NCBI GenBank assembly: GCA_900766395.1
Contig: CAAFWB010000031.1
Span: forward strand, 1 to 8,162
From: Clostridia bacterium
Lineage (GTDB): Bacteria > Bacillota > Clostridia > Christensenellales > UBA1242
Reading direction: 5' to 3'
Length of the DNA: 8,162 nt
Below the pieces are notes generated by a model. It worked only from the letters and a program-made list of their open reading frames with translations, did no database searches and was not told where the DNA came from. This document shows positions 1 through 6,035 of the stretch, piece after piece (position 1 is the first letter of the stretch; each line of letters opens with the position of its first letter). The position numbers were made by a program, and so were the translations under genes.

Positions 1-2285
1 ATGAACAACACTTGCAAATCATCAGTTTTTTCTGGAATTTCAATGATTGAAACAATCTTGTCATTGACATCAGCATTTGACTCAATATTCTTAATCGCCG
101 TGCCTTTGTCACGCCATTTTGCCTCAGGAATTTTTTGCACATCAGTTTTGATGCAATTTCCATTTTCTGTTATCATCAAAATTTTTTTCTTTGATTTTGT
201 TGGAACAAGCACAGTGTGAATGTCGTTTGCACTTGAAGTGTCAGTAATCTCTTTTTGAGCCATTGAGTAATTTTTTGCTGCAATGTTTTTGACATTGTTT
301 GCCGCCGTCACACCAATATAAACATCTTTTTGATATGCTGTTTCGTCTTCTTCTTTGAGTTGTTTGATTTCAAGAGTCTTAATTATCTCGCTTCTTCTTG
401 GAACTGCATATTTCTTCTTGATTTCAAGAAGTTCATTTTTAACAATTTCAAATTGCAATTTCTTTGAAGCAAGAATTTCAGAAAGTCGTTTGATGAGCTC
501 TTTGAGTTCTTTGAGTTCAAGTTCGAGTTTTTCAACTTCAAGATTTACAAGTCGAGCAAGACGCATATCAAGAATTGCCTGTGCTTGTCGTTCTGAAAGC
601 AAAAATCTGTCTTTGAGTCTGCTCTTTGCCTCAGCGGTGGTTGAAGACTTTTTGATAATCTTAATAACCTCATCAATGTTCTTGATTGCAATCAAAAGAC
701 CTTCAACTATATGTGCTCTGTCTTTTGCTGCATCATAGTCAAATTTTGTACGCTTATAGATGACTTCGCGTTGATATTCAACATAGTATGAAATGATGTC
801 GAGAAGTCCCATAAGTTTTGGTTTTCCGCCAGCAATTGCAAACATATTTATGCTGAAAGATGTTTGAAGATTTGTTGATTTATAAAGGTATTCCAAAACT
901 TCTTTTGGATTTGCTTCCTTTTTGAGGCGAATGACTGCACGCATCCCCTCTCTATCGCTTTCATCACGAATTTCAGAGATGTCAGCGAGTGGGTTTTTTC
1001 CGTCGTTTTTGAGTTCAGCAATCTTTTGCAAAATTGCCGCTTTGTTTTGTTGATAAGGAATTTCAGTGAACACAAGTTCGCGTTTGTCGCCCTTTGATTC
1101 AAGGTGGCATTTTGCTCGAATTATTAGTTTGCCTTTTCCTGTGCGATAAGCATTGACGATTTCATCTCCCGCAGTGATTTGAGCACCGGTTGGAAAATCT
1201 GGCGCAGGAATATATTTCATCATCTCGGCAAGTGTGATTTTGTTGTTGTCAATATATGCCACTGTTCCGTCAATCACTTCGCCCAAATTGTGTGGAGGAA
1301 TATTTGTTGCAAGACCAACAGCAATTCCGTATGCTCCATTAACCAAAAGGTTTGGAAACCGCCCCGGCAAAATATCTGGTTCTTTCAAAGTGTCGTCAAA
1401 GTTAAGCCCCCAACGAATTGTATTTTTTTCAATATCACGCAAAAGTTCCATTGCAAGAGGTTGAAGTTTTGCTTCGGTATATCTCATTGCAGCGGCACTA
1501 TCTCCGTCAACCGAACCAAAGTTTCCGTGACCCCAAATCAGAGGTGCACTCATTGAAAAATCTTGCGACATTCTGACCATTGCGTCATAAACAGAACTAT
1601 CGCCATGAGGGTGATATTTACCCATGCAATCACCAACAATACGCGCAGATTTTCTGAAAGGTTTGTCTGGTGTGACACCGAGTTCAAGCATAGAATAGAG
1701 AATTCTTCTTTGAACAGGTTTGAGTCCGTCTTCAACACGAGGAAGTGCACGGTCAAGAACAACGTGTTCTGTGTATGGGATCATTGAATCGTGCAAAACT
1801 TCGTCAATGCTTTTTTCAAACAAACCATCACTTCCGCGAGGTGGCAAAGAGTTGACACTGCTTGTGTCTTGAGATTCTTCAATAATTTCTTCATTCTTGA
1901 ATTCTTCACTCATGTCTTCGTCCTCCTTTTTTGGGGTTTGTTTTTTTGATTTATCGACTTTTTGACTTGCTTTTTGTTGCTCTCGTTTTTGTTCTTCAAA
2001 CTCCGCAACTTGCTCTTTTTCTCGTTCTTCTCGCTCAAGTTTTTGCTCTTGACTCTCTTTTGGCGGCCTCTCTGGCTTTTGCTCATGAGAAAGAGCATCT
2101 TCGCTTTGTTTGAGCCTTGCATCAAGGTCCATTAATAGTTGAGAAAAATCAATCTGACCTTCAATTTTTTGCGATGAAACACTTTCGCTAGTCTCTTCTT
2201 TCGGCATTGAAGAAAGAAGTTCATCATAGCGAACTTGCCCCGGCAAAACATTATTTGGTTTGTGTTGATTTTCTTTTTCGTCCAA
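1..2285 (-). CDS. parC: DNA topoisomerase IV subunit A (ParC/GyrA family), 3' end outside window, with N-terminal extension
   Basis: Breakage-reunion subunit of a type IIA topoisomerase; with ParE it passes one DNA duplex through another to decatenate or relax chromosomes in the cytoplasm. Numbering from the conventional ATG at 1913, 637 residues are visible: IPYTEHVVLDRALP near 45-58, DGLKPVQRRIL at 62-72, the quinolone-region motif HPHGDSSVYDAM at 101-112 (S106 and D110, the usual sensitive-type residues), and catalytic Tyr145 in AAMRYTE. A coiled-coil arm lies near 440-500, followed by the start of the C-terminal beta-pinwheel. ParC is preferred over GyrA because no QRRGGRG-type GyrA box appears where one is expected (about 580-590), and because IPEAKWRDKG (595-604) resembles the ELPDIRWKDLG region of Firmicutes ParC. 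The frame stays open upstream to a TTG at 2285 directly after the parE stop, adding 124 codons rich in E, K and Q. An AAGGAA 13 bases before the TTG is a weak ribosome site. The true start, 2285 or 1913, is unresolved. About 200 C-terminal residues lie outside the window. Confidence 0.9.
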   Translation of the reverse strand, partial: MDEKENQHKPNNVLPGQVRYDELLSSMPKEETSESVSSQKIEGQIDFSQLLMDLDARLKQSEDALSHEQKPERPPKESQEQKLEREEREKEQVAEFEEQKREQQKASQKVDKSKKQTPKKEDEDMSEEFKNEEIIEESQDTSSVNSLPPRGSDGLFEKSIDEVLHDSMIPYTEHVVLDRALPRVEDGLKPVQRRILYSMLELGVTPDKPFRKSARIVGDCMGKYHPHGDSSVYDAMVRMSQDFSMSAPLIWGHGNFGSVDGDSAAAMRYTEAKLQPLAMELLRDIEKNTIRWGLNFDDTLKEPDILPGRFPNLLVNGAYGIAVGLATNIPPHNLGEVIDGTVAYIDNNKITLAEMMKYIPAPDFPTGAQITAGDEIVNAYRTGKGKLIIRAKCHLESKGDKRELVFTEIPYQQNKAAILQKIAELKNDGKNPLADISEIRDESDREGMRAVIRLKKEANPKEVLEYLYKSTNLQTSFSINMFAIAGGKPKLMGLLDIISYYVEYQREVIYKRTKFDYDAAKDRAHIVEGLLIAIKNIDEVIKIIKKSSTTAEAKSRLKDRFLLSERQAQAILDMRLARLVNLEVEKLELELKELKELIKRLSEILASKKLQFEIVKNELLEIKKKYAVPRRSEIIKTLEIKQLKEEDETAYQKDVYIGVTAANNVKNIAAKNYSMAQKEITDTSSANDIHTVLVPTKSKKKILMITENGNCIKTDVQKIPEAKWRDKGTAIKNIESNADVNDKIVSIIEIPEKTDDLQVLF
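1911..1928 (-). promoter_or_regulatory. Strong internal ribosome binding site and conventional ParC start
   Basis: On the minus strand AAGGAGG (1928-1922) lies 8 bases before an ATG at 1913-1911. This is the best Shine-Dalgarno match in the window. It would start ParC about 30 residues before its conserved core, close to the usual length of this region. It lies inside a frame that is already open from the parE stop, so it may be the only start, a second start giving a short isoform, or a chance match within Lys-Glu codons. Confidence 0.6.
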
Positions 2286-4232
2286 TTATCTATCGACTTC
2301 CTTTATAAATGTGTCTTCACGATTAAAATTGCAATGTTCATTCAAATATTCTTTTCTTGCATCAATGTCGTCACCCATAAGTGTTGTCACCATGCGCTCT
2401 GCCTCTGCGACATCATCAATCGTCACACGAAGGAGTGAGCGCTTGTTTGGGTCCATGGTCGTGTCCCAAAGTTGTTCAGGGTTCATTTCGCCAAGTCCTT
2501 TGAAACGTTGAATTTGATACCCTTTCCCGGCGCGTTTGATTGCATCAGGAAGTTCGGCATCTGAATAAACATATTCTGAATAATCTTTTTTATAAACACG
2601 ATAAAGTGGTGGCAATCCAATATAAACGTGTCCGTCTGTCACCAAACTCTTCATATAACGGAAGAAGAATGTGAGAAGGATTGCACGGATATGAAAACCG
2701 TCTTGGTCAGCATCGGAAAGAATGATGACTTTGTTATAACGAAGGTTTGAAATGTCAAAATCTTCGCCAATTCCAGTTTCGAGTGCTGAAATTATTGTTC
2801 TTACTTCTTCGTTTGCAAGAACTTGATCGAGTCTTTTCTTTTCCGCATTAAGCGGTTTTCCGCGAAGTGGCAAAATTGCTTGGAACGACCTGTCGCGCGC
2901 CTGCTTTGCACTTCCGCCCGCCGAATCACCCTCAACAATAAAGAGTTCGGTTGTGTCGTTCTTTCGCGTTGTGCATGCAGCAAGTTTTCCAACCAAGTTA
3001 TAGTTGTCAATGCTGTTCTTTTGTCTTGTTATTTCTTTTGCCTTGCGTGCTGCTTCTCTTGTTTTTGCTGCACCCTTGGCTTTGTTTATGATGATTTCCG
3101 CAATCTTGATGTTTTCTTTTTTGTCAAAAAACTTTTGGAGTTCGGTTGACACCAAAGCATCAACTTCGGTTTTGGCTTCTGGGTTTCCGAGTTTTGTTTT
3201 TGTTTGACCTTCAAACTGAACATTTCGCATTTTGATTGAAAGCATAACCGTGATGCCTTCGCGGAAGTCTTCGCCCAAAAGGTTTTGTTCTTTTTCTTTG
3301 AGAAGTCCATTCTTTCTCGCAACATCATTCATGGTTTTTGTGAATGCACTCTTAAAACCTGTTTCATGCATTCCGCCTTCGGTGGTTGGAATGTTGTTTA
3401 CATATGAGAATGAGTTTTCGGTGTATGAATCTGTGTATATAACCGCCGCTTCAAGTTTGAGAACTTTGCTCTCTGCTTCCATGAGAATTGGCTCTTTGAA
3501 AAGTGGTGTTTTGCCTTGAATCATGTATAAAGCAAAGTCTTTGACCCCGCCCTCAAAATGAAAATCTTCCGCTTTGTTTTGTCTTTCGTCCGTGAGCGAA
3601 ATCATGACACCTTTGTTGAGGTAAGCAAGTTCTCTCAATCTTTTTGCGATTGTCGCATAGTCAAACACAATTGTTTCAAAAACAGAACTGTCCGGCATGA
3701 AAGTCACTTTTGTTCCAGAATGAGTCGAAACACCAATCTCTTTGAGTGGACAAACTGGAATTCCGCTGTGCCATTTTCCGTTTTCGTCCTTGAAACTCGA
3801 AAACTCCATGTAATATTTTTTCTTATCCTTGTTGACTGTCACTTTGAGCCAACTCGAAAGTGCATTGGTGACTGACGCACCAACACCGTGCAAACCACCT
3901 GAATAACTATAATTGTCGTTGTTGAATTTTCCGCCAGCATGGAGTTGCGTAAAAACAACCTCAACACCAGATTTTTTCAGTGTTGGGTGAATATCAACCG
4001 GAATTCCTCTTCCGTCATCTTCAACAGTCACAGAACCATCAACATGGAGAGTTATTGAAATTCTTTTTCCATATCCATTTGCAACTTCATCCATTGAGTT
4101 GTCAACAATTTCCCACAAAAGATGATGAAGTCCTTTCACACTCGTTGTTCCAATATACATTCCGGGACGAAGTCTAACCGCTTCAAGTCCTTCAAGAACA
4201 ACGATGTCTTTTGATTTATAATTCTCAGCCAT
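2286..4232 (-). CDS. parE: DNA topoisomerase IV subunit B (ParE/GyrB family)
   Basis: ATPase subunit of the type IIA topoisomerase, 648 residues, complete and of usual Gram-positive length. GHKL ATPase domain: EIVDNS at 41-46 (E41 is the general base), DDGRGIP at 72-78, GGLHGVGAS at 112-120. Transducer domain with the QTK loop at 343-345 (K345 contacts the gamma-phosphate). TOPRIM domain: EGDSAGGSAKQ at 434-444 and the metal site SDADQDG at 506-512 (D507, D509, D511). Tail motif RFKGLGEMNPEQLW at 576-589. ParE rather than GyrB is suggested by AERMVTTLMGDDIDARKEYL near 611-630, which matches the AERRVTTLMGDKVEPRRKWI end of Firmicutes ParE; GyrB usually has ADETFEMLMGD there. The QTKTKLGN loop and the FDYATIAKRLRELA region are more GyrB-like, so the paralogue call is not final. 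The ATG at 4232 follows a GGAG (4241-4238) by 5 bases. parC follows without a gap. Confidence 0.93.
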   Translation of the reverse strand: MAENYKSKDIVVLEGLEAVRLRPGMYIGTTSVKGLHHLLWEIVDNSMDEVANGYGKRISITLHVDGSVTVEDDGRGIPVDIHPTLKKSGVEVVFTQLHAGGKFNNDNYSYSGGLHGVGASVTNALSSWLKVTVNKDKKKYYMEFSSFKDENGKWHSGIPVCPLKEIGVSTHSGTKVTFMPDSSVFETIVFDYATIAKRLRELAYLNKGVMISLTDERQNKAEDFHFEGGVKDFALYMIQGKTPLFKEPILMEAESKVLKLEAAVIYTDSYTENSFSYVNNIPTTEGGMHETGFKSAFTKTMNDVARKNGLLKEKEQNLLGEDFREGITVMLSIKMRNVQFEGQTKTKLGNPEAKTEVDALVSTELQKFFDKKENIKIAEIIINKAKGAAKTREAARKAKEITRQKNSIDNYNLVGKLAACTTRKNDTTELFIVEGDSAGGSAKQARDRSFQAILPLRGKPLNAEKKRLDQVLANEEVRTIISALETGIGEDFDISNLRYNKVIILSDADQDGFHIRAILLTFFFRYMKSLVTDGHVYIGLPPLYRVYKKDYSEYVYSDAELPDAIKRAGKGYQIQRFKGLGEMNPEQLWDTTMDPNKRSLLRVTIDDVAEAERMVTTLMGDDIDARKEYLNEHCNFNREDTFIKEVDR

Positions 4233-4262
4233 ACGTTCTCCAAAAAATAATCAATCTTTTTT

Positions 4263-4292
4263 ATTATATCATAACAAAACAAATTAAAACAA
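4263..4292 (-). promoter_or_regulatory. Extended -10 promoter for parE-parC
   Basis: On the minus strand a perfect TATAAT (4268-4263) is preceded by TGA (4271-4269), an extended -10 element. The best -35 is TTGTTT (4292-4287) at 18-base spacing, a partial match. Predicted transcription starts near 4256, leaving a 5' leader of about 24 bases that contains the GGAG ribosome site. It lies downstream of the terminator of the helix-turn-helix gene, so parE-parC is probably transcribed separately from it. Confidence 0.7.
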
Positions 4293-4310
4293 GATTTTGT
4301 CAAACTTTTT

Positions 4311-4339
4311 ATAATAAAAAATTAAGACAAAGTCTTAAT
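4311..4339 (-). terminator. Intrinsic terminator overlapping the end of the leftward HTH gene
   Basis: On the minus strand an 8-bp perfect stem (ATTAAGAC / GTCTTAAT, 4339-4321) with a 3-base TTT loop is followed by TTTTTATTAT. The stop codon of the HTH gene (4337-4335) lies inside the 5' arm of the stem. The stem is AT-rich, so efficiency may be moderate. No T tract follows on the plus strand, so it appears to act leftward only. Confidence 0.7.
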
Positions 4340-4538
4340 CTTCTAACCCAATTAAATAATCAGATGAAACATTAAAATACAATGCCAGTTTTATTAGTTG
4401 CGAAATTTTTGCGTCGTTTTGAGCATTTTCCCAGTGGCAAATTGTTGCATCACTAACGCCTATCGCTTTTCCCAACTGCATTGTGGATAAATTATTTTCT
4501 TTTCTTAACTCTCGTAACCTTTCAGAAAATTTATTCAT
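4335..4538 (-). CDS. Small XRE-family helix-turn-helix regulator, leftward member of a divergent pair
   Basis: A 67-residue protein that is almost only a Cro/CI-type DNA-binding domain: FSERLRELRKENNLS (4-18), the helix-turn-helix TMQLGKAIGVSDATICHWEN (19-38), and the typical closing SSDYLIGLED. Family knowledge says such proteins bind inverted repeats as dimers and repress or tune nearby promoters; there is no sensor or protease domain. ATG 4538 is chosen because the conserved domain begins right after it; an upstream TTG (4580) would add 14 atypical residues and lie within the operator region. No Shine-Dalgarno is present. A TATATT (4548-4543) ends only 4 bases before the ATG, so the mRNA is probably leaderless. 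It faces a second HTH gene across two 18-bp inverted repeats, so it probably autoregulates and represses its partner (inference). It ends in its own terminator, separating it from parE. Confidence 0.85.
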   Translation of the reverse strand: MNKFSERLRELRKENNLSTMQLGKAIGVSDATICHWENAQNDAKISQLIKLALYFNVSSDYLIGLED

Positions 4539-4542
4539 TGAA

Positions 4543-4569
4543 AATATATTACTAAAAAAATTTAGTAAA
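4543..4569 (-). promoter_or_regulatory. Weak leftward promoter for the 67-residue HTH gene
   Basis: Minus strand: TATATT (4548-4543) is a good -10, but the only -35 candidate is TTTACT (4569-4564) at a short 15-base spacing, and there is no TGn extension. It mirrors the rightward promoter in position relative to its operator. As seen it should be weaker than the rightward promoter, and may need activation. Confidence 0.4.
4550..4567. promoter_or_regulatory. Putative operator 1 (perfect 18-bp inverted repeat)
   Basis: TACTAAA-AAAA-TTTAGTA: 7-bp perfect arms around a 4-base centre. It shares the pattern yACTAAA-n4-TTTAGTr with the repeat at 4578-4595, 28 bp away centre to centre. It covers the likely -35/spacer zone of the leftward HTH gene and ends 11 bases before that gene's ATG. 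Likely bound by one or both neighbouring HTH proteins (inference). Confidence 0.75.
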
Positions 4570-4573
4570 GTCT

Positions 4574-4602
4574 TTGACACTAAAAAAGTTTAGTGATATA
4601 TT
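4574..4602 (+). promoter_or_regulatory. Strong rightward promoter for the 65-residue HTH gene
   Basis: Consensus TTGACA (4574-4579), an ideal 17-base spacer, and TATATT (4597-4602) preceded by TGA (4594-4596), an extended -10. Transcription should begin at about 4608-4609, at the start codon itself. Operator 2 overlaps the -35 and spacer. Confidence 0.8.
4578..4595. promoter_or_regulatory. Putative operator 2 (perfect 18-bp inverted repeat)
   Basis: CACTAAA-AAAG-TTTAGTG: 7-bp perfect arms around a 4-base centre. It starts inside the -35 box (4574-4579) of the rightward promoter and fills nearly all of its spacer, so occupancy should block RNA polymerase. It ends 12 bases before the rightward ATG at 4608. 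A further single half-site, TTTAGTA at 4602-4608, overlaps the end of the -10 box and the start codon. Confidence 0.75.
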
Positions 4603-4607
4603 TTAGT

Positions 4608-4805
4608 ATGCACATAAATTCAGATAAAATTTGGTTGTATTTGAAACACAACAAACTCACTCAACAAACATTCGCAAAGATGTGTGGAATAAGCCCCACA
4701 TCTTTAAGTAAAGTGCTAAACAATCACAGACCGGGAATCAAGATGCTTTGCACCATAGCAAGAACAATGAAAATTAGTTTTGCTGAGTTAATAATAGAGG
4801 ATTAA
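4608..4805 (+). CDS. Small XRE/Cro-type helix-turn-helix protein, rightward member of the divergent pair
   Basis: A 65-residue protein consisting of one Cro/CI-like domain: DKIWLYLKHNKLTQQ (6-20), the helix-turn-helix TFAKMCGISPTSLSKVLNNH (21-40), then KMLCTIARTMKISFAELI (45-62). It differs from its neighbour in the recognition helix (SPTSLSKVLN against SDATICHWEN), so the two need not prefer the same site. ATG 4608 is chosen over the in-frame GTG at 4593 because the GTG lies upstream of the predicted transcription start. There is no Shine-Dalgarno, and the promoter predicts a leaderless mRNA. By analogy to phage and integrative-element switches, this strongly promoted protein may act as the Cro-like partner (inference). 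No phage or conjugation genes lie in the window. Confidence 0.82.
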   Translation: MHINSDKIWLYLKHNKLTQQTFAKMCGISPTSLSKVLNNHRPGIKMLCTIARTMKISFAELIIED

Positions 4806-4820
4806 TAAATCTAACCCCCG

Positions 4821-4854
4821 ACCACCCACCCCTATGTGGTAGTTTTATTTTTTT
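4821..4854 (+). terminator. Possible weak terminator after the rightward HTH gene
   Basis: ACCAC (4821-4825) can pair with GTGGT (4836-4840), or CCAC (4826-4829) with GTGG (4836-4839). A T-rich run, TTTTATTTTTTT, follows at 4843-4854. The stem is only 4-5 bp, so this is tentative. The C-rich 5' part (4815-4832) is unusual in such AT-rich DNA. Confidence 0.4.
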
Positions 4855-4922
4855 CTTAAAAACAAGTTGCCGTGGTTTTTTGTTTTGTATAAGAATTTAA
4901 TTTTTTGCATAATTATTCATTT

Positions 4923-4961
4923 TTGTTGATAAAAATAAATCTCTTACAATATGCATACAAT
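4923..4961 (+). promoter_or_regulatory. Candidate murG promoter
   Basis: Two TACAAT boxes occur, at 4945-4950 and 4956-4961. The first has TTGTTG (4923-4928) as a -35 at 16-base spacing and would give a leader of about 11 bases. The second lacks a -35 but would place transcription start exactly at the ATG. No Shine-Dalgarno is seen either way. Confidence 0.4.
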
Positions 4962-4967
4962 AACAAC

Positions 4968-6035
4968 ATGGAAAACAAAAAATCAAAATCAATCGTTCTC
5001 ACTGGTGGTGGAACAGCGGGTCACGTCATGCCAAACCTTGCACTCGTTCCAGAACTCAAAAAACACTTTGACAAAATTTATTATTTTGGGACTGCGACTG
5101 GCATTGAAAAAGAAATTCTGAAATCATATCCCGAAATTGAATTTGTTGAGATTCCTGCGGTCAAGTTTCGAAGGACTTTTTCTTTTGACTTGTTCTTGTT
5201 GCTATTCAAACTCATCTCTTCAATTCGCAAAACAAAAAAAGTCTTAAAAGAGTTAAAACCAGACATAATTTTCTCAAAAGGCGGTTATGTTGCAATTCCT
5301 GTTGCAATTTCGGGCAAAAAATTAAAAATTCCTGTTATTTCACACGAATCTGATTTTTCCATGGGACTTGCAAACAAAATCATCTATCACTACGCAACCG
5401 TGATGTGCACAAGTTTTGAGATGCAACAAAAAAAATTAAAAATGATTTGCACGGGCTCGCCCGTGCGTCCAGAAATCACAGCGGGTCACGGAAATATCCA
5501 AAAACAAAATCTTGGGTTTGATTCTCGTCCCGTTATTTTGGTGTTTGGAGGTTCAATCGGAGCAATGGCAATAAACCAACTTGTTTGGAACAATATTCAA
5601 ACACTTTCAAAAAAATATAACATCGCTCATATTGTTGGGCGAGGCAACCAAAACAAAAGCATAAATATTCAAAATTACAAGCAGTTTGAGTTTGTTTCAA
5701 ACATTCAAGATTTTTTTGCCATGAGTGATATTGCGGTTTGTCGAAGTGGTGCAAACACACTTTTTGAGCTCATCGCCACACGCCTTCCCGCCCTTCTCAT
5801 TCCTCTGCCGAAGCTCGAAAGTCGTGGCGACCAAATCGACAACGCAAAATACTTCGAAAAACTTGGCTATTTCAGAGTGCTTGAACAAGAGAATGCAACA
5901 AATCAAAAATTCGTCAAAGAAATTGAAATCACATTAAACAAAAAAGACATACTCAAAAAGAATATGTCAAATTCAAAAGAAAGTTCAGCAAATCAGAAGA
6001 TTGTTGACATCATTGTGTCAAACATCAAAACATAA
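4968..6035 (+). CDS. murG: MurG, UDP-GlcNAc:lipid I N-acetylglucosaminyltransferase
   Basis: Transfers GlcNAc from UDP-GlcNAc to lipid I, making lipid II at the inner face of the membrane, the last cytoplasmic step of peptidoglycan synthesis. The 355 residues match the usual family length. The GT-B fold signatures are in order: GGGTAGH at 13-19, KGGYVAIPV at 104-112, HESD at 126-129 with GLANKI at 133-138 (Bacillus-type), GSPVRPE at 163-169, GGSIGA at 194-199, then the donor-site region RSGANTLFELI at 259-269 and SRGDQIDNA at 285-293. A hydrophobic patch FDLFLLLFKLI (73-83) fits membrane association. ATG 4968 is chosen because the first loop follows within a few residues; an upstream TTG (4905) would add 21 atypical residues. 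There is no Shine-Dalgarno. The gene stands alone here, not next to mur or fts genes. Its end overlaps the end of the convergent protease gene by 11 bp. Confidence 0.93.
   Translation: MENKKSKSIVLTGGGTAGHVMPNLALVPELKKHFDKIYYFGTATGIEKEILKSYPEIEFVEIPAVKFRRTFSFDLFLLLFKLISSIRKTKKVLKELKPDIIFSKGGYVAIPVAISGKKLKIPVISHESDFSMGLANKIIYHYATVMCTSFEMQQKKLKMICTGSPVRPEITAGHGNIQKQNLGFDSRPVILVFGGSIGAMAINQLVWNNIQTLSKKYNIAHIVGRGNQNKSINIQNYKQFEFVSNIQDFFAMSDIAVCRSGANTLFELIATRLPALLIPLPKLESRGDQIDNAKYFEKLGYFRVLEQENATNQKFVKEIEITLNKKDILKKNMSNSKESSANQKIVDIIVSNIKT

Noticed and set aside
848..1102. Leftward 84-codon frame, and other short frames on both strands within 1-4232
   Set aside because: They are alternative frames of parC and parE, which have clear family motifs; none has a ribosome site or a recognisable domain.
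1910..2125. Lys/Arg/Asn-rich 71-codon frame within the ParC extension, minus strand, another frame
   Set aside because: It starts at TTG without a good ribosome site and has an A-rich low-information composition; openness is expected on this T-poor strand.
4298..4303. Consensus TTGACA on the minus strand upstream of parE
   Set aside because: It lies 29 bases from the TATAAT at 4268-4263, too far to act as its -35, and no -10 lies at 16-18 bases.
4593..4607. GTG start adding five residues to the rightward HTH protein
   Set aside because: It lies upstream of the predicted transcription start and overlaps operator 2 and the -10 box.
4905..4967. TTG start adding 21 residues to MurG
   Set aside because: The added residues are unlike the family, and the ATG at 4968 is placed correctly before the first glycine-rich loop.
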